Of a stretch of 41,442 nucleotides of DNA, positions 15,447-25,018 are shown one piece after another. The stretch lies in contig JAISZB010000062.1 in NCBI GenBank assembly GCA_031269465.1, positions 1 through 41,442 on the forward strand, in the 5' to 3' direction. The position numbers were made by a program, and so were the translations under genes. Source of the stretch: Clostridiales bacterium. GTDB lineage: Bacteria > Bacillota > Clostridia > Lachnospirales > WQUN01. The notes under the pieces are model-generated. The model was not told the DNA's origin, made no database searches, and saw only the letters and a program-made list of their open reading frames with translations. Numbering within the stretch: the stretch's first letter is position 1; each line of letters starts with the position of its first letter.

Positions 15447-17060
15447 CTAACCGCCTTGCAGCGAACTTCTGTACCTGGTTGGCGATATCCCAAACCATTT
15501 CTTGAAAACGTAGGAGAAATAGTTTGGTTCCTCATAGCCGACCAGCCTCGCGATTTCATATGTTTTGCCGTTGGTCTGCCGCAAGAGCTCCTGGGCCTTG
15601 TTCATTCTCAGCTCTGTCAGATATTGCACATAGCTTGCTCCGGTCTCCTGCCGGAAAATGGTTGAGAAGTAGGACTGGCTCAGATGCAGGTGCTCACAGA
15701 GCCTATCCACTGAAAGCTCGTGCTCCGAGTAGTGTTCGCCGATAAAGAGCTTGGCTTTTTCCACCAGGTTTTTAGGGACGCTCTCCCTCTCCGCATTCAA
15801 AGATTCTCTCACCTGCAGGCAGATTTCTTCCATCCATCCGCCCATCCACTCCCATGAACGCCATTTGTCCTGGGACGACATGAATTTTTCCATGAGGCCT
15901 TTTATGCCGGGTTCTTCATAAAGCTCATACCTGTCTATTATACGGTATATAACGCTGAACAGGCTCAGCATATAGGCTTGCCTGCGCCATTCTCCCATAT
16001 CCCTGGCTTTTTCCGCCAGAATCTCGGCGCACTCCGTAATCTCCTGGGAGTTTCCGAATTTCACCGCAAAGAGCAGCTGCTCCTCTTCCTGCGCGCCAGG
16101 GGCGGCTTTCTCCTGCCTCATTCTTTCCATGTCCCGAATGTATATCGCCCTGCCCGCGCCTGCGATGATCTTGTACTCCAAAGCCGCCCTTGCTTCAACG
16201 AAAGACTCGTGAACCTCCCTCATTAAAGAGTAGCAGCGGCCCACTCCCGCCGTTACAGAGACATTGAGCACCCTGGCGCATCTGGCGCATATTTCATCGG
16301 CAATGCTTAACAGCTCGCTTATAGGGTTTGATGAGGCCCAGGCGGTTATGGCTATTATGTCGGAAGAACTGGTGAAAACGACGCTTTTGCATCTTCCCTC
16401 CATCTGCTCCTCAATCATCTTCTGTATGGAAACAGATATCAGATCCCAAGAAACCACCGGATTGGTCTTCGGCATCTTTTCAGCGCTAAACGCAGCCACT
16501 GCGATTCGCTGCTCTTCTCCTACGCTTATCCCGTATTCCTGAAGCTGCGGCTCTATGTCCTTCTCCTTTACCGCCCCCCAAAGAAGCTCCGTAAGAAATC
16601 TCGTGCGCATAAGCGGCAAGGAGTTCTTGTAATTCTGCCTAAGATAGTCAATGTTCCTCTGTTGCGCTGTGGCATCGTCCAAGAGCTTCTTAACCCTCGC
16701 AAACACCTCGGTAAGCTCGGCTACATTTACCGGCTTTAAGACATATTCTACAACATTAAGCTTTATTGCCTCCTTGGCGTATTCGAACTCATCAAATCCG
16801 GAAAGCATTATTATTTTCAGCCCCGGATACAGCTGGATGAGCCTTCTGCTCATCTCCAGCCCGTCCATAAACGGCATCTTTATATCTGTAAGCACTACAT
16901 CAATGCTGCAAGACTCAGCCTTCTCCAGGGCATCCTGCCCGTTTTCCGCTTCAATCGCCGCGTCGAAGCCCAGAGAAGCCCAGTCGATCCTGCGCGCTAT
17001 TCCTTCTCTAGCGTCGGCTTCATCATCGACAACCATCACTTTGTACCTTGGGATCTCCAT
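15447..17060 (-). CDS. YesN-type response regulator with AraC DNA-binding domain
   Basis: 537 residues. Receiver domain 1-125: acidic pocket VVDDE, phospho-acceptor D59 in VVLTDIKMPFMDG, and conserved Lys in YVLKPVN. The middle region (about 150-400) is the typical poorly conserved linker of YesN proteins. The C-terminus (about 435-537) has two AraC helix-turn-helix motifs: LSVDRLCEHLHLSQSYFSTI and the ARLVGYEEPNYFSYVFKKWF recognition block. The start at 17060 has GGGGGG nine bases upstream; the frame is open to 17099 but without a ribosome site. It is the first gene of the sensory operon, and its expected targets are the mglB promoter and perhaps the esterase/GH3 gene next door. Confidence 0.93.
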   Translation of the reverse strand: MEIPRYKVMVVDDEADAREGIARRIDWASLGFDAAIEAENGQDALEKAESCSIDVVLTDIKMPFMDGLEMSRRLIQLYPGLKIIMLSGFDEFEYAKEAIKLNVVEYVLKPVNVAELTEVFARVKKLLDDATAQQRNIDYLRQNYKNSLPLMRTRFLTELLWGAVKEKDIEPQLQEYGISVGEEQRIAVAAFSAEKMPKTNPVVSWDLISVSIQKMIEEQMEGRCKSVVFTSSSDIIAITAWASSNPISELLSIADEICARCARVLNVSVTAGVGRCYSLMREVHESFVEARAALEYKIIAGAGRAIYIRDMERMRQEKAAPGAQEEEQLLFAVKFGNSQEITECAEILAEKARDMGEWRRQAYMLSLFSVIYRIIDRYELYEEPGIKGLMEKFMSSQDKWRSWEWMGGWMEEICLQVRESLNAERESVPKNLVEKAKLFIGEHYSEHELSVDRLCEHLHLSQSYFSTIFRQETGASYVQYLTELRMNKAQELLRQTNGKTYEIARLVGYEEPNYFSYVFKKWFGISPTRYRSSLQGG

Positions 17061-17107
17061 CTTCGCACCCCCCAAAGATATCTTTTCAAGACAGCGCAAC
17101 TGCTACC

Positions 17108-17136
17108 ATTATAACATATTATCAGCATTTTGAGAA
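17108..17136 (-). promoter_or_regulatory. Probable promoter of the sensory operon
   Basis: A perfect minus-strand TATAAT at 17108-17113 sits about 50 bp ahead of the regulator start. The -35 region at 17-bp spacing (TTCTCA) is weak, as expected for an activated promoter. Confidence 0.5.
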
Positions 17137-17423
17137 TGAAAATTCGACGCTGCGTTTATGGCTGCCTTCATTTTAAAAAGTTAAAATGCTTGGATGCCTC
17201 GCCCCATGATGGGGAAATGAAAAAGAAGGCTTAAATTCTCCATTCGCGTCAATACGCGATTAGATATTCAGACGCGCAGATTTAAGCGCCTGAGCATGCA
17301 ATGCTAATGCTTAGATAGATAATCCGGCTCGCTACATTCAACCTCGGGGAATTAAAATTTAGAAACTTATCAGTATAACTCTTTGCATTGGATAATTCAG
17401 ATTTCGATGACGGATTATATGGA
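17137..17423. other. Spacer upstream of the sensory operon
   Basis: About 290 bp between the operon promoter and the next repeat. No gene, hairpin terminator or clear operator repeat was seen. Confidence 0.3.
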
Positions 17424-17564
17424 TTATATTCCTATTTTGATCAAATGTTCCTATTTTTGAAGCTTGATTATCCGTTGAATGGTGAGAAATGCCGAATCTG
17501 CATTTCGCTCTCGCTGTATAATAAAACTCCAAAATAGGTAATTTTATATGAAAAGCAGTATAAC
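17424..17564. repeat. Palindromic MITE-like repeat, copy 6
   Basis: The left end is altered (ATATTCCTATTTTGATCAAA), but the arms AAGCTTGATTATCCGTTGAA and GTATAATAAAACTCCAAAAT and the right end GGTAATTTTATATGAAAAGC plus AGTATAAC are kept. The core GAGAAATGCCGAATCTGC is mutated. It lies just beyond the terminator of the esterase/GH3 gene. Confidence 0.78.
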
Positions 17565-17571
17565 ATGCTGA

Positions 17572-17614
17572 AAGAAGAGGGAGGCGAACGCAATGCATTC
17601 GCCTCCCTCTTCTT
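17572..17614 (-). terminator. Rho-independent terminator of the esterase/GH3 gene
   Basis: A 17-bp perfect stem (17572-17588 with 17598-17614) with a 9-nt loop. On the minus strand it closes on TTCTTTC. It is 50 bp past the stop at 17664. Confidence 0.85.
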
Positions 17615-17663
17615 CAACTATTTAGAACTATAAATGGCTTTTCAGGAAAGCCTCCTAAATAAA

Positions 17664-20600
17664 CTACTGATATATCCTAACTGTTCTGGAAGCATCGTCC
17701 CAGACTACATTGGCGTCAAGCTTTTCAGCGATATACCTTATAGGCACAAACGTCCTGTCATTAACTATTGCGGCAGTCCCCATTCCGTCAGGCAAAGGCT
17801 GGTTCACCGCAATGGAAAGCTCCGTCCCGCCTTTTTGAATGATAGCGGTTTTGACTGAATCTATCCAATCGACTTTGGCGCCCAAGGTTTCAGCAATCAC
17901 TCGAATGGGAACCATGGTTCTGCCGTCAGATGAAATATACGGGGCCGCCTCATACAAAACATTGGCGCCATTCGCTGAAATGCTTCTGTTTCCTATTATG
18001 AGCGTAATCCTTTGCAAGACGTCAGTTATTATAACTGCATGCTCTCCTGAGTTATACGTCCAGAATACGAACGTGCTGTCATCCTCGCTCAATTCTCCAC
18101 CCAATCGCTTGTATGACTTCAAGTCGCTGGAAATATATATCCCAGTCAGCTTCTCTTTTTGGGCTTTTGAGAGAGCTGAGACATCAACGCTTACTTTGAC
18201 GGGATAAACAGCTCTTTCCACAACTTCAGAGCCTGATAATATAGAAACTAAGTACTTGTCTTTTATTAAAGCGGCGTTGTAAGCGTCAATTCTCTCAAGA
18301 GCGGAAATCAGCCCGCTGTCCAAAGCCGCGCTGGACTTTGCGATTTTTAGGCCGTTTGAAGCATCTGAGGCCTGAACGCTCCATTTCGCCTTAGGCGCTT
18401 CTGGCGCGGAATATGAAGGCCCATAGTATGGCGCGGATGTTGGAGTTGCTTCTGCCGGCGGAGTAGGCGTAGCTCCCTCTGTCGGAGTAGGCGTAGCTTC
18501 CTCTGTCGGAGTAGGCGTAGCTTCCTCTGTTGGAGTAGGCGTAGCTTCCTCTGTTTCTGCGCCGTATACAAACTCGCCTGAAACTCCTGAAGACGACAAA
18601 GCTTCTTCGTCCGAAGTATTTCCTGCTATAACTGTAAATATAGTTCCAACTTCAACCTTCCAGCCTTCTCCATTCCCGTATTCTACAGTGCTGACTCCGT
18701 TTTCGTCGACATCCAAGACATTGCCGGAATTGCCGTCATCGAAGTATTGAAGATCCCGCTTGTTGATTTCAAAGGTTACAACCTCTGATTCTCCCGGTTC
18801 AAGGAGTCCGGTTTTGGCATAATGCTTGAGTTCTTTTACGGGGCGGCCTTCCTCTTCATAAGAGTCGGCGCCGATATACAGCTGGACGGTTTCTTTTCCG
18901 GCTGCGGAGCCTGTGTTTGTTACGGTGACCGAAACGCCGAGCGTTTCCGACTCGTCATCAGGATCAAAGAAAGCTTTCTCCAAAGACAGATCTGAAAATT
19001 CGAAGTCTGTATAGCTAAGTCCATGGCCAAAGGCATACGCAACGCGATCGCTCTTGCCGAATGTGTCAAAATACCTGTAGCCTACGAAAACCCCTTCGTC
19101 ATAGAATACTGGATTCGTCCCCCAAGTCTGGCCTTCATGCCCTTGCCCTGCCATTGCTATGGATGGGCTGTCATCGTACTCAAGAGGGAATGTCTGAGTC
19201 AGCTTTCCTGAAGGATTCACTTTTCCGGTTAATATATCCGCTATGGCGTTTGCGCCTTCAGTTCCTGGAAGCCATACAACAAGAATGGCGTCGGCTTTGG
19301 CGTTGAAGTCCTGGACGTTTACAGAGGCTCCGGAGTTAATCAAAACTATGACTTTTTTGCCTTGCGCCGCGAATGCGTCCACAAAATTATTAAACGCAGC
19401 CTTTTCGACATCTGACAAGTCGAACGATGAAGAAGGATTGTCCGCGCCTTCAGATGACTGGCGGGATAGCACGAATATGCCGACATCCGCGATATCTGCG
19501 GCGTGGCTTGCATCCGTCGCCTCAGAATCCAATTTATTGTATACTACGTCAAACCCATTGTTTGATAAAGCGTCGTTAAGAGTGACGGCATAGTTGGCAT
19601 CCCAAACAACCTGGGCGCTGCCGCCGCCTTCAATTACAAGATCAACAACCGAGTCCGGAGCAGTCGCGCCAAACATTCCAGTTGTTCCATGAGAAGCCGC
19701 TTCCGCGATGCTGCTGGTGACAAGGGCCGCTTTGACCTTGCTCGAATTGGAGGCCGCTATTGGAAGAGCTTCGCCTTCATTTTTAAGAAGCACCATGCCT
19801 TGAGCCGCGATGTCGCGGTTGATCGGCGCGGATTCATTGTAGACAGCAGACGACTTATCTGCAAAGGCCGCCGAACGGGCTGCGATGTCCGCAGGAGCAA
19901 GGCCTTCGTACTCTCCTTTGAATGCCGGCGTCTTTACGACTACTCCGAGAATGTTTGAAGCATTCCTGCTTATCAGAGCAACCCGCTCTTTTTTGACGGA
20001 CTCAGATTCTGAAGAATTGACCCACGAGAGTATCGCCGCCGGGTTTCCATTCATTTCAGCAAGATCATTCTGAGCTATAACTGCTTCAACGGGCTGCAAA
20101 GCTCCGCCCCAGTCAGACATGACATAGCCGTCAAATCCCCATTCGCCGCGAAGGACGTCAGTGAGTAGCCATTTGTTTGACGCTGAGATATAGCCGTTTA
20201 TCTGGTTGTATGAACTCATTACCGTCCATGGATCCGATTCCTTTACAGCCGTTTCAAAGCCCTTTAAATATATCTCTCTCAAGGCGCGTTCTGAAATTAC
20301 CTCTTCAAGCCAGGTCGTCCTGAAATTTTCCTGGTTGTTCGCCGCGAAGTGCTTGATTGAAACGCCGACTCCGCTTTCTTGAAGAGCCTTTGTATATGCG
20401 GCCGCAACTTCTCCAGATACGACTGGATCTTCAGAGTAATACTCAAAATCGCGTCCGCCCATCGGGTTGCGCTGGATATTCAGGGCGGGAGCAAGCATTA
20501 TATCAACCGCGTAATGCTTCGCTTCTTCCGCGATTCTCTTTGCGTAGTCGCTTACCAAATTTACATCCCACGACGAGGCGATTCCTGTGGGAGACATCCA

Positions 20601-23012
20601 CACGGTTGCGTTGCTTCCCATGCGTACGCCTGCGGGGCCGTCGGAAAGCAAGGTGTACGGTATGCCATAGCGCGCGAAACTTTGAGTAGCGCCCGCTACA
20701 CCAGCGTTTATGACGCCTTGCGGGTTCATCCCTATTCCGCCCAGGATGGATATTCTTTCCTCTAGGGACATCTGGTTTACAATCTTTTGGATATTGCTTT
20801 CATTAAGCAATTCAAAATTCGGATCTGACACATAATACAGGCTTGTTCTGCTTTCAAGCTTCCTCCCGCCGCTCTCGTAAACAGCCAGAGCCTCTATGAC
20901 AAAGGCTTCATCGGCGCTTGAAGGTGCGGTCAAAGGTATTTCTGAGCCGTCGTAAAGGGTTCCTGATTCCTCATTAACAGCAATTCCCGAGGGTTCCAAG
21001 TATCCGTCTATATAATCGGCAGTCCCTGTCCTATAGTAAATGCTCGCCCCGGTCGCGGGAAACGCCAGGGAAAGCGTAGTTGAAGCCGGAAACTCATTCG
21101 CCGGATAAACCCCAACGGCAACGCTTGAAGAGATCTCGTCCGGATTGACGTCAATCTCGGCTACAGCGCTTCTCTTGCCGTCTACAACGGCAATTACCTT
21201 CGCTGTAAAGGGAAATCTTCCGGTGAAGTAATTTCCGCCCCAAAGCGTAAAATACCCGGGGATTTCAAAGATAATGCTGGGGTTCAATCTGCTGGACAGA
21301 AGCGACGGCTCCTCGCCGTTTGTCGTATAGTAGAAAGCCACTGTGGAGTAATCAGCGCTGTTTATAAGCGGGTGGGAAATATCAACGCCCTTTTCGCCGT
21401 TTGCGGTCGCCCTTATGCTAAGGGATGGAACCGCTATATCAGCAGATTCCTCAAGCGGCTCGGTGCCAACTACAGTTATTGGGGCGCCTTTGGAGGCGAT
21501 GGGGCTGCTTTCCTTTCCTCCCGCGAGGGCAGTGACCAAATATGTGTGCTCTCCCGTTGAAACGCCTTCAAGGGTGTATGAGCTTACATCTCCTGCCTCG
21601 CCTACTAAGTTGTTTGCTGTAGAAAATCCGGATGACACGGATTCATATATTCTATATCCATCCGCTCCCGATATTTTTTCCCATGCAACTGTCACGCTGA
21701 AGCCTTCCCCTTCAGTCACGGAAGAGACTCGAGGACTTACCAGCTGCGTTCCTGGAGAGCTTATAGACTTGTTTTCATCAAACAGCCAGTCGATGACATA
21801 GTCTTCATTATTGAGAACCCTGACCCATGACCAATGGCCGTTGTAATCGTTGCCATTAACATATACATCGTCATATTCCGTATATTGGATCTTTGCGCCG
21901 GCAGCAATAAGGTAGTTTACGCCTTCCCGGACATAGTCGGGATTTACCGTAGTGTCGTTCGCCGCTTGGAAGACCCATATGGGAACATCCTTTATAATTT
22001 CCGCATCTTCAGGAGTAAGCGGCATCGCGGGGCAAATCGGGAAAGCGCCCGCAAACTTCGCGGCTTCCCCCGTCGATTCAGAGTAGATGAGCTGGGCGAA
22101 TGTCTGCCCTCCACCCATCGAGCAGCCCGCAACGTAAATCCTTTCACTATCTATGCCGGGATTATTAGAAAGTATCTCCTTTATCATCCCGTCGATTCTT
22201 GCAACGTCCTCCCACTGCTCCACAGGCTGTCTCTGCGCTCCCCCGTCTGCCCAGTCCCAGGAGCTGTAGGCTTGCGGAGCAGCTACAAATGCTTTTAGCG
22301 AGGGATTTTCACTGGCGGCGTCTACCCAGCCTACTCCGCCTTCATTGCCGAGAATCTGCATAATTCCGTTGTATCCCGCATCATCGCCTGATCCGCCTTC
22401 ACCCATTCCATGGATCCAAACAACAAGGGGAACGCCGCTTCCTGCGTCTTCCGGCGTATACAGCTGGTACTTAAGATTTCCTGCAGTTTCATTTAGCTCC
22501 CAGTTGTCCAGATTGTCATAGAGAACCGGTTCGGAGGAATTCAAGGCATATGTCGAGTCGCCTCTTGACACCGCAAACGAGGCAAGCTCAAAGTTGTTTC
22601 TTCCACTCATAAAATTATAATAGAGGATAGAATATCCTGGATCTGTAAAACTGTTAGCCAGCTCAAGTATTATATACTCTCCGCCAGAATCCCCTTCCCC
22701 AGAAGGATCAAGCTCTGGAGTCGCGCTGAGATAAGCGCTTGAAACTGTCAAATCATACTCTGTTCCAGGCCCGAAGAATCCAGGCACAGTGTTTCTCACA
22801 GAAAACTCATCAGGATCCAAAACAGCTTCCGCTTCTTCAGCGGAAGAAGCCTTGATTGCGATGCCAACAGCGTCAGTGCCGTATTCAAGCACCTTTGCGA
22901 TGATCTGAAACTCCCCGGCAACCTCTGCGTATACAAGCGATATGTTTATAGATATAGACATCGCCAACGCCATTGTAAAAGCCAGAAATTTCTTCAGCAA
23001 ATTTTTCGGCAC
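17664..23012 (-). CDS. Secreted multidomain esterase / GH3 beta-glycosidase
   Basis: 1782 residues. Signal peptide 1-29 (cut after VYA). 35-165: Ig-like entry domain. 175-415: alpha/beta-hydrolase of the PHB-depolymerase/feruloyl-esterase type, with WIHGMGEGG, nucleophile Ser298 in AGCSMGGGQ, an acid near D353 (FQAANDTTVNP) and His393 (NGHWSW). 425-515: fibronectin III. 530-725: two CHB_HEX_C-like beta domains. 745-1025: GH3 N-domain (LSDGPAGVR, RDFEYYSEDP, KHFAANNQE) with nucleophile D967 in VMSDWGG. 1070-1335: GH3 C-domain with probable acid/base E1188 (RQSSEGAD). 1355-1465: FnIII-like. 1486-1527: TPTEE linker. 1668-1782: copper-amine-oxidase-N-like pair of VPIR repeats, often a cell-wall or matrix module. 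GTG start with GGGAGG. It would remove acyl groups and terminal sugars from the same glycan. The exact glycan is unknown. Confidence 0.9.
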   Translation of the reverse strand: MPKNLLKKFLAFTMALAMSISINISLVYAEVAGEFQIIAKVLEYGTDAVGIAIKASSAEEAEAVLDPDEFSVRNTVPGFFGPGTEYDLTVSSAYLSATPELDPSGEGDSGGEYIILELANSFTDPGYSILYYNFMSGRNNFELASFAVSRGDSTYALNSSEPVLYDNLDNWELNETAGNLKYQLYTPEDAGSGVPLVVWIHGMGEGGSGDDAGYNGIMQILGNEGGVGWVDAASENPSLKAFVAAPQAYSSWDWADGGAQRQPVEQWEDVARIDGMIKEILSNNPGIDSERIYVAGCSMGGGQTFAQLIYSESTGEAAKFAGAFPICPAMPLTPEDAEIIKDVPIWVFQAANDTTVNPDYVREGVNYLIAAGAKIQYTEYDDVYVNGNDYNGHWSWVRVLNNEDYVIDWLFDENKSISSPGTQLVSPRVSSVTEGEGFSVTVAWEKISGADGYRIYESVSSGFSTANNLVGEAGDVSSYTLEGVSTGEHTYLVTALAGGKESSPIASKGAPITVVGTEPLEESADIAVPSLSIRATANGEKGVDISHPLINSADYSTVAFYYTTNGEEPSLLSSRLNPSIIFEIPGYFTLWGGNYFTGRFPFTAKVIAVVDGKRSAVAEIDVNPDEISSSVAVGVYPANEFPASTTLSLAFPATGASIYYRTGTADYIDGYLEPSGIAVNEESGTLYDGSEIPLTAPSSADEAFVIEALAVYESGGRKLESRTSLYYVSDPNFELLNESNIQKIVNQMSLEERISILGGIGMNPQGVINAGVAGATQSFARYGIPYTLLSDGPAGVRMGSNATVWMSPTGIASSWDVNLVSDYAKRIAEEAKHYAVDIMLAPALNIQRNPMGGRDFEYYSEDPVVSGEVAAAYTKALQESGVGVSIKHFAANNQENFRTTWLEEVISERALREIYLKGFETAVKESDPWTVMSSYNQINGYISASNKWLLTDVLRGEWGFDGYVMSDWGGALQPVEAVIAQNDLAEMNGNPAAILSWVNSSESESVKKERVALISRNASNILGVVVKTPAFKGEYEGLAPADIAARSAAFADKSSAVYNESAPINRDIAAQGMVLLKNEGEALPIAASNSSKVKAALVTSSIAEAASHGTTGMFGATAPDSVVDLVIEGGGSAQVVWDANYAVTLNDALSNNGFDVVYNKLDSEATDASHAADIADVGIFVLSRQSSEGADNPSSSFDLSDVEKAAFNNFVDAFAAQGKKVIVLINSGASVNVQDFNAKADAILVVWLPGTEGANAIADILTGKVNPSGKLTQTFPLEYDDSPSIAMAGQGHEGQTWGTNPVFYDEGVFVGYRYFDTFGKSDRVAYAFGHGLSYTDFEFSDLSLEKAFFDPDDESETLGVSVTVTNTGSAAGKETVQLYIGADSYEEEGRPVKELKHYAKTGLLEPGESEVVTFEINKRDLQYFDDGNSGNVLDVDENGVSTVEYGNGEGWKVEVGTIFTVIAGNTSDEEALSSSGVSGEFVYGAETEEATPTPTEEATPTPTEEATPTPTEGATPTPPAEATPTSAPYYGPSYSAPEAPKAKWSVQASDASNGLKIAKSSAALDSGLISALERIDAYNAALIKDKYLVSILSGSEVVERAVYPVKVSVDVSALSKAQKEKLTGIYISSDLKSYKRLGGELSEDDSTFVFWTYNSGEHAVIITDVLQRITLIIGNRSISANGANVLYEAAPYISSDGRTMVPIRVIAETLGAKVDWIDSVKTAIIQKGGTELSIAVNQPLPDGMGTAAIVNDRTFVPIRYIAEKLDANVVWDDASRTVRIYQ
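18450..18560. repeat. 24-bp tandem repeats encoding the TPTEEA linker
   Basis: About four in-frame copies of a 24-bp unit (GTAGGCGTAGCTTCCTCTGT plus CGGA on the plus strand) encode (ATPTPTEE)n between the GH3 and C-terminal domains. Near identity between the units suggests recent slippage, so linker length may differ between strains. Confidence 0.85.
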
Positions 23013-23726
23013 AGATTATACCTCCCATTAAAGCTAAATTCCCAATTTGGCGGATAAGCGGCAACCTTGGAGATTAAAGGGAATTATCCGCCGCCTCAGA
23101 GCCAGCGCGAATGTTTCTTTAAAGCCATCACTTAATCATTTCAAAAGCTTTTCGCTTGATCTCAATTGGCAGAGAACTTGAGAGGATTTTGCCTTCCAGG
23201 CTGCAAAGCTTCAAGAAGGGATGTCCAAATGCGCATTTGGATGAAATCTTTGAGCTTTCAAGCCTTAACGCTCAATCGTCTTTTAGTTTCCTCCAGGCTT
23301 TTGATATCAGGCTGGAGCTTGAAATTTCCATTCTTGCCTGTTGACGCTTGATCGGTTTGATTTTGGCTTAGGCATGATGCCTATACGCTTGAGCGCATCG
23401 TAAAGTCCCGATTTCGCAACCTGACAGACACAATGCTTGCGTGGCAATCAGGCCTCAAAACCGGGGCATTTTTCTGCAAAGCATCGTCAGCCATAGTGAG
23501 AGCTTCATTTGCGGCGTCTTAAGCTATATTGATTAGAAGTAAAGTTCTCAGCTATATCTGCCTAGCATCGCCCATTTGCTTTGCATGATTTTATCATTAG
23601 AATAAATTGTACAGTTAAAATATCCTCTGAATTGATTATATAAGAATTTTAACTATAATGGAAATGCAAGTTAGAATGTTGTTATGCATTTATTGAATAA
23701 CCTGATGAAAATCTTACCGTTGCTTG
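23013..23726. other. Divergent intergenic region between the esterase/GH3 gene and LysR
   Basis: About 700 bp without a supported gene. 23614-23621 (GTTAAAAT) and 23646-23653 (ATTTTAAC) form an inverted pair, and the stretch AATGCAAGTTAGAAT (about 23662-23676) resembles AATGCAAGTGAAAAT upstream of the second LysR (about 32116-32130). These are candidate regulator sites. Confidence 0.4.
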
Positions 23727-23755
23727 TTGATTATTCTAATGAGAGAGCTTATACT
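23727..23755 (+). promoter_or_regulatory. LysR gene promoter
   Basis: TTGATT (23727-23732), a 17-bp spacer and TATACT (23750-23755), 27 bp ahead of the start codon. This is a good vegetative-type promoter. Confidence 0.7.
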
Positions 23756-23782
23756 TTATAGCGACTATAAGGGGGTTTAGAT

Positions 23783-24679
23783 ATGAAAACACAGTATATG
23801 CAAGAATTTGCAACTCTTGGAAGCTGCCTCAGCTTCTCCCATGCCGCTGAGGAATTATTCATTTCGCAATCTACCCTGAGCCGCCACATCGCATTCATAG
23901 AAGAGGAATTGGGAGAAGCTCTCTTCAGCCGCTCCACTCATAGCGTTAAACTCACCTCTGCAGGAAAAATCGCTCTTGAGGAATTCAACAGGATAACTTC
24001 CGAATATGATGTGCTTCTCAAAAACCTGAATGACTATAAAAAAGGGCGCAATGGAAAGTTGCGGCTGGGAACGCTTTTAGGGGCTACAGACAGATATATA
24101 AGCCTTCATCTCTGCAATTTCAAGAAATCTTATCCTGAAACGACAATCAGCATGCATACCTACGATAAGTTCGAAGTCATCCATGACATTCTTGGAGGGA
24201 GGATGGATATAGGGCTTGTCTGCCGATACGGCGCCCCTGAATCCTACAATGAAGCCTTGGCATTCCACGATATCGGAGCAGAGCGCCTTAAAGCCGCATT
24301 GCCGGAAGATCACCCCCTGGCAGGCAGGCGAATCCTGCACTGGGATGATCTCGATAATGAATCCATACTGCTCTTTAGCAGCGACGCGCATTACAACAAC
24401 TATATCAAGCGCCTAATGGAAAAGCATAAAGTCAAGCCCAAAAAGCTCGTCTACACTGAGCAGTACGAAACAATCAAATTCGACTTAATAGCTAGCAATT
24501 CAGTTTCTTTGACGCCAGAGCATGTACCCGATGAGCTTACCCTCCGAAATATTGTTTTCCTGCCGTTCGACGAGGATGACGCCTTCGCGGGCATTAGCCT
24601 GGTTTACCTCAAGGAGAATGCAAACCCCACGCTTTGCCTTTTTTTGGATGCGATCAGGGCGGCGGCTGATAAGGCCTGA
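23783..24679 (+). CDS. LysR-family transcriptional regulator (paralogue 1)
   Basis: 298 residues. The N-terminal winged helix-turn-helix reads FATLGSCLSFSHAAEELFIS then QSTLSRHIAFIEEELG, the classic LysR pattern. The rest is a two-lobed effector domain (GKLRLGTLLGATDRYISLHL..., RMDIGLVCRYGAPE...). The ATG at 23783 follows AAGGGGG. It closely resembles the LysR at 32382-33266 along its whole length, including MKT-YM-EF at the start and ENANPT near the end, so the two are paralogues from a duplication. It is divergent from the esterase/GH3 gene but 770 bp away. Targets and effector are unknown. Confidence 0.92.
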   Translation: MKTQYMQEFATLGSCLSFSHAAEELFISQSTLSRHIAFIEEELGEALFSRSTHSVKLTSAGKIALEEFNRITSEYDVLLKNLNDYKKGRNGKLRLGTLLGATDRYISLHLCNFKKSYPETTISMHTYDKFEVIHDILGGRMDIGLVCRYGAPESYNEALAFHDIGAERLKAALPEDHPLAGRRILHWDDLDNESILLFSSDAHYNNYIKRLMEKHKVKPKKLVYTEQYETIKFDLIASNSVSLTPEHVPDELTLRNIVFLPFDEDDAFAGISLVYLKENANPTLCLFLDAIRAAADKA

Positions 24680-25018
24680 GTTTTTCTCTGAGCTTCGCTT
24701 CATGTGAAAATTCGCTCTCAAGCGCCTGGATAGAGCGAATCGAACCATGCTGATTGCAGGAGTATGCACCTATTCTGGAGTTTGGCTGCCGCTTTGCGCT
24801 TAATAATCCAGCTATAAAGTATGCAGTTTCATTTGCATGTAGGCATGGCAGTCAGAAAAAGTCCATTTCGTCGCTTTGCTCAAATGGCTCTGCATATCTT
24901 GGCTTTCACGGCAATGCAAAAGACCGAGGCGGGGAGCTAAACCGATTCGCTGTCGAAAGTACCTATTTAGTAGGAACATTCAATGCAAATCAATGCAACA
25001 TCCCGCCTTGGTCTTTGA
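24680..25018. other. Spacer downstream of LysR 1
   Basis: No supported gene and no U-tailed hairpin. The open frame at 24754-25116 runs into the repeat and has no ribosome site. Confidence 0.3.

Noticed and set aside
18450..18560. CRISPR-like direct repeats
   Set aside because: Units are contiguous with no spacers and stay in frame in a protein linker.
18347..18571. Antisense-frame ORF with QRKLRLL repeats
   Set aside because: It is a shadow of the 24-bp linker repeats of the esterase/GH3 gene.
23020..23035. TATAAT just before the esterase/GH3 GTG start as a -10 box
   Set aside because: It overlaps the Shine-Dalgarno to start-codon spacer, too close to be the promoter of that gene.
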